A stretch of DNA of 8,028 nt from Bifidobacterium breve (GTDB lineage: Bacteria > Actinomycetota > Actinomycetes > Nanopelagicales > Nanopelagicaceae), in assembly GCA_945866155.1 (NCBI GenBank), contig CAMBGL010000052.1, positions 1-8,028 of the forward strand, written 5' to 3'. The notes under the pieces are model-generated. The model was not told the origin of the DNA and made no database searches. It saw only the letters and a program-made list of their open reading frames with translations. A program made the translations under genes and the position numbers. Shown here piece by piece: positions 4,688 to 8,028 of the stretch (the stretch's first letter is position 1; every line of letters begins with the position of its first letter).

Positions 4688-6479
4688 CTTTTCCTTAGCT
4701 CACGGGCGAATCAGAGTGCTAATCATTGGCGCTTTGATCTTACTGATGGCTTTTGGATTACGTTTAGTTCAAATTCAAGCTGTGCAAGCATCGAGTTATC
4801 AAAATCGAGCAAATAACGAAATGTCACTAACTCGCACATTACCCGCACCGCGTGGAGAAATTACTGATATTCACGGAGCTCCATTTGCACGAAGCGTTGC
4901 AGCAACTAGCATTGTTGTAGATCAAACTCTTATTACAAATCCTACAAAAGTTGCTGAATTTGTCGCTCCAATTCTTGGGCTTACGACTACTGAAGTAGCC
5001 AATAGCATTACAGGTACCAAACGTTGGAGCATGGTTTATAGGAATGCTAAGCCAGCTATATGGAAAAAACTTAGCGAGGCGATAGCCGTATATAACTCAT
5101 CATTGAGTAAAGAAGAGATCGGTGAGCGAATTGTCGGATTTTTTCCAGAGCGTGGATATATTCGTGAATACCCTTCAGGAAAACTTCTGGCTTCCCTTAT
5201 CGGTTTTGTAAACAATGATGGATTTGGCGCAACAGGCCTTGAATCAAGTAAGAATTCAATAATCGCAGGAATCGACGGTAGGTATTCCTACGACAATGGA
5301 TACAAAGCCGAGATCCCTGGCTCGCAATCTGAAATCACTCCTGCGAAAACGGGAACGACTATTCGATTGACAATTGATCGTGACATTCAGTGGGTTGCCT
5401 CTAAAGCAATAAGTGATGCGGTGAAAAAATCTGGTGCATTGAGTGGAACAGTAATTGTGATGGATCCTAAAACTGGAGAAATATTGGCTCATGCAACAGC
5501 ACCGACATTTGATCCAAATAATCGCAAAGGTGTGCCGCTCTCATTGATGCGTAACCCTTCAGTACAAGATGTGTATGAGCCTGGTTCAACAGGAAAAGTC
5601 ATGACTCTTGCTGCAGCTATTGAAGAAAAACTTGTAACCCCAGATACGGTTCTTACGGTTCCATATACTTTGAAAAGATCAGACAAAGTTTTTCATGATC
5701 ATGAAAAGCATGCGACGAAGAAATTGACAGTTTCAGGCATCCTTGCTGAATCTAGCAATACAGGTTCCATCAAAATTGGAGAGATGTTAGAGAATCAAAA
5801 ACTCTATGACTACCTCACAAAATTTGGAGTAGGCGTGAACACGGGATCAGGACTACCGGGGGAATCACGAGGAATTTTGGCGCCAGTTTCGCAATGGTCT
5901 GGCACATCTGCGCCAACTATTGCCTTTGGTCAGGGTTATTCACTCACGGCAATGCAGGCAACAAGTATTTTTGCAACTATTGCAAATAATGGTATTCGAG
6001 TATCACCAACAGTAATTTCTGGAACACGTGATTCCAGTGGACATTTCACACCAGCTAACTCTCGCGCCAGTGAAAGAGTTATCAGTACGCAAACTGCACA
6101 GTCAATGCGTCTTATGATGGAAAGTGTTGTATCTGGTAATGGAACTGCTCCAACTGCTGCCATACCTGGTTATCGCGTTGCAGGAAAGACTGGTACTGCA
6201 ATGAGATATGAAACTTCTTGTAGTTGTTACAGCGGATATACAGCCTCATTCATTGGATTTGCACCAGCAGATAAACCACGATTTGTTATCAGCGTTACGA
6301 TTCAAGATCCAAAGGGACTTCACTGGGGTGGCGCACTCGGTGGGCCAGTATTCAAAGATGTTATGTCATTTGCACTCAAGAGTGAGCATGTATCACCGAC
6401 TGGAACAAAAGTAGTACCGCTCCCACTCAATGAAAAAGAACTCAATGCGCGCATCAAGAAGGATGCGGTGAAACAATAA
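4680..6479 (+). CDS. ftsI: septal peptidoglycan transpeptidase FtsI (class B penicillin-binding protein 3)
   Basis: FtsI cross-links septal peptidoglycan with FtsW. From the ATG at 4680 it is 599 residues. A short cytoplasmic tail is followed by one membrane anchor (VLIIGALILLMAFGLRLVQI, about 13-32) and the PBP dimerisation region with the PAPRGEITD box (about 56-64). The transpeptidase domain runs from about residue 230. The three active-site motifs are present: STGK (catalytic Ser303, Lys306), SSN (358-360) and KTG (503-505). There is no PASTA domain. Just after KTGT lies an uncommon CSC (Cys514, Cys516). The gene overlaps the end of ftsL by 8 nt. Starts at 4644 (TTG) or 4647 (ATG) would add 11-12 residues and deepen the overlap; no candidate has a strong ribosome site, so the start is the least certain part. 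Translational coupling to ftsL is likely. The end overlaps murE by one base. Confidence 0.94.
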   Translation: MGNFSLAHGRIRVLIIGALILLMAFGLRLVQIQAVQASSYQNRANNEMSLTRTLPAPRGEITDIHGAPFARSVAATSIVVDQTLITNPTKVAEFVAPILGLTTTEVANSITGTKRWSMVYRNAKPAIWKKLSEAIAVYNSSLSKEEIGERIVGFFPERGYIREYPSGKLLASLIGFVNNDGFGATGLESSKNSIIAGIDGRYSYDNGYKAEIPGSQSEITPAKTGTTIRLTIDRDIQWVASKAISDAVKKSGALSGTVIVMDPKTGEILAHATAPTFDPNNRKGVPLSLMRNPSVQDVYEPGSTGKVMTLAAAIEEKLVTPDTVLTVPYTLKRSDKVFHDHEKHATKKLTVSGILAESSNTGSIKIGEMLENQKLYDYLTKFGVGVNTGSGLPGESRGILAPVSQWSGTSAPTIAFGQGYSLTAMQATSIFATIANNGIRVSPTVISGTRDSSGHFTPANSRASERVISTQTAQSMRLMMESVVSGNGTAPTAAIPGYRVAGKTGTAMRYETSCSCYSGYTASFIGFAPADKPRFVISVTIQDPKGLHWGGALGGPVFKDVMSFALKSEHVSPTGTKVVPLPLNEKELNARIKKDAVKQ

Positions 6480-7966
6480 TGCTAAGGCCGATGTTGAGTC
6501 CGAGTAAGACTCTCGAAGCAATTGCTCAAATAATCTCGGCCAAATCTGACACCCAAACTTTTGAACTCAAAAGCATTCTAATAACTGGGGTATCTCAGTC
6601 CAGTGAAAATATTGAAGAGGGAGATATCTTCATAGCTCTACCTGGAGATAAAACTCATGGCGCTAGATTTGTAGCAGATGCAATAAAAAATGGTGCTAGA
6701 GCTGTACTCACTGATAGCGCTGGAGCAGAAATAATCACAGGCATTCCAGTTCTCATCACAAAAAATCCTCGTAGAAGTGCAGGCATACTCAGCGCGTGGT
6801 TTCATAGTGAACCTATGCGCGATCTGTATAGCGTGGGTATTACAGGAACAAATGGCAAAACTACTGTTACAACTATTTTGCATCAAATAATGTCCTTTGC
6901 TGGGCGTGAAAGTGGATTGATAGGAACGATAGAGACACGAATTGGTAGTGAGGTTCTTATCAGCAAGAGAACCACTCCAGAAAGTAGTGAATTACAATCA
7001 CTTGCTGCAGTAATGCGCGAACGACATATGCGTAACCTTGTTATGGAAGTTTCAAGCCATGCAATTGCATTAGATCGAGTCAGGGGAAGTCACTTTGCAG
7101 TTGTGGGATTTACAAATCTTTCGCAAGATCATCTTGATTTTCATGAAACTATGGATAAATACTTTGAAGCAAAGGCTGCGTTATTCACTTTTGAATATGC
7201 CGATCTTGCCGTCATCAATATTGATGATTCATATGGGCGAAAATTGAAAGAAAAAACGGAGCTTCCAGTAATTACGCTCTCAAGAACAAATACTTTAGCA
7301 AATTGGCATTACGGAAATATTAGTAGCGAGTACTACGGAGCGCAGGTTGCGATTCGCGGATCAGGTGGAATCCTCATTGAGGGCAAAGTAAATCTTCATG
7401 GTGGATATAACTATGACAATCTCCTGATGGCTGTAGCAATCGCAGTTGAAAGTGGAATTGACCCTATTGATATTGCATCATTACTGCCTAAACTTCGCGG
7501 TGTATCAGGTCGGCTAGAAGCAGTAGCACTAGGACAAAAGTTTGCAGCCTTTGTTGATTATGCCCATTCACCCGATGCGGTTGCCCGTGTGCTTGAAACA
7601 GCTCGTGAATTGAGCAAAGGAAGGGTCATTGGGGTTTTGGGCTGCGGTGGCGATAGAGATCGAAGTAAACGATCGGCCATGGGACGCGCACTCGATCATG
7701 GAAGTGATGTAGCAATATTTACTAGCGATAACCCACGATCTGAAAGCGCTGAAGAAATTCTCAAAGAAATGACAGTTGGAATTGAATCTGCAAGTGTCAT
7801 AAGTGATCGCGCGGAAGCAATAAGAAGCGCAGTCAATGAAGCTGGCGATGGCGATGTTGTCATAATTTTGGGCAAGGGTCACGAAACCGGTCAAGATATT
7901 GCGGGAGTGATGCACTCTTTTGATGATCGAATTGAGTTAGCGAAAGCGATTGAAGAGAAGAAATGA
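6479..7966 (+). CDS. murE: UDP-N-acetylmuramoyl-tripeptide synthetase MurE, probably meso-diaminopimelate-adding
   Basis: MurE adds the third residue to the peptidoglycan stem peptide on UDP-MurNAc-L-Ala-D-Glu, using ATP, in the cytoplasm. The 495-residue product has the normal length. The N-terminal UDP-binding domain (about 30-110) contains DIFIALPGDKTHG. The central ATPase domain shows the P-loop GITGTNGKTT (120-129), TTPESSELQ (165-173), EVSSHA (190-195), FTNLSQDHLDFH (211-222) and the lysine that is carbamylated in the family, in YFEAKAALF (Lys232). The C-terminal domain has SGRLE (343-347), VDYAHSPD (359-366), GCGGDRDRSKR (388-398), DNPR (417-420) and GKGHE (465-469). DNPR and GKGHE are the known signature for meso-diaminopimelate, as opposed to lysine, so an A1-gamma type wall is inferred. 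The ATG at 6479 overlaps the ftsI stop (TAATG); an ATG at 6491 with AAGG four bases before it is a fair alternative. Confidence 0.96.
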   Translation: MLRPMLSPSKTLEAIAQIISAKSDTQTFELKSILITGVSQSSENIEEGDIFIALPGDKTHGARFVADAIKNGARAVLTDSAGAEIITGIPVLITKNPRRSAGILSAWFHSEPMRDLYSVGITGTNGKTTVTTILHQIMSFAGRESGLIGTIETRIGSEVLISKRTTPESSELQSLAAVMRERHMRNLVMEVSSHAIALDRVRGSHFAVVGFTNLSQDHLDFHETMDKYFEAKAALFTFEYADLAVINIDDSYGRKLKEKTELPVITLSRTNTLANWHYGNISSEYYGAQVAIRGSGGILIEGKVNLHGGYNYDNLLMAVAIAVESGIDPIDIASLLPKLRGVSGRLEAVALGQKFAAFVDYAHSPDAVARVLETARELSKGRVIGVLGCGGDRDRSKRSAMGRALDHGSDVAIFTSDNPRSESAEEILKEMTVGIESASVISDRAEAIRSAVNEAGDGDVVIILGKGHETGQDIAGVMHSFDDRIELAKAIEEKK

Positions 7967-8028
7967 TTGCTCTGAGCGCATCTGAAATCGCAGATATTGT
8001 AAAAGGAAAATTGCACGGTGAAGCTAGT
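7963..8028 (+). CDS. murF: MurF, UDP-MurNAc-tripeptide:D-Ala-D-Ala ligase, first 22 codons (runs off the window)
   Basis: Only the first 22 residues are visible: MIALSASEIADIVKGKLHGE and two more. This matches the usual MurF opening MI-L-L-EIA-IVGG-LHG. MurF adds the D-alanyl-D-alanine dipeptide to the product of MurE, so the order murE-murF follows the pathway. The ATG overlaps the murE TGA (ATGA), and the purine-rich GAAGAGAAG lies directly before it within the murE end, which suggests re-initiation by ribosomes finishing murE. The call rests on a short N-terminus plus synteny. Confidence 0.85.
   Translation, partial: MIALSASEIADIVKGKLHGEAS

Noticed and set aside
7568..7915. Minus-strand open frame inside murE
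   Set aside because: It is opposite the conserved C-terminal domain of murE with all its motifs; no independent evidence for a gene.

Overview
The window looks like a chromosomal stretch from a low-GC actinobacterium. The evidence is the gene order (DNA polymerase genes, a DUF3040 membrane protein, then mraZ-rsmH-ftsL-ftsI-murE-murF), an actinobacterial type of FtsI and DnaE, a MurE with the meso-diaminopimelate signature DNPR, and a structured RNA that matches my memory of the actinobacterial mraW motif. Base composition by eye is mid-40s % GC, low for Actinobacteria. This would suit freshwater Nanopelagicales (acI-like) bacteria, but that placement is inference. All genes are on the + strand and I see no mobile element, CRISPR array, tRNA or rRNA.

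Left part (1-2577): the 3' end of a DnaE2-type replicative-family polymerase runs into dinB (DNA polymerase IV, with its catalytic acidic residues intact). A short DUF3040 two-helix membrane protein follows, and the unit closes with a clear intrinsic terminator at 2551-2577.

Control region (2578-2733): just after the terminator lies an array of eight GTGG-type boxes, almost perfectly spaced at 10 bp. This is the expected operator for MraZ, the repressor encoded by the next gene. The promoter and a strong Shine-Dalgarno lead into mraZ.

Right part (2734-8028): this is the division and cell wall (dcw) cluster. mraZ is followed by a 149-nt gap that is almost filled by a long two-part RNA hairpin, probably the mraW RNA motif. 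Then come rsmH, ftsL, ftsI, murE and the first 22 codons of murF, each overlapping the next by 1 to 8 nt. MraZ probably sets transcription, the RNA probably tunes expression of rsmH onward, and the overlapping frames couple synthesis of the septal transpeptidase, its FtsL partner and the peptidoglycan precursor ligases.

Most of the window is conserved core biology. The points most worth a second look are the unusually long, phased MraZ box array and the terminal loop of the RNA. That loop is complementary to the ribosome binding sites of both mraZ (8 nt, perfect) and rsmH (7 nt, one wobble).
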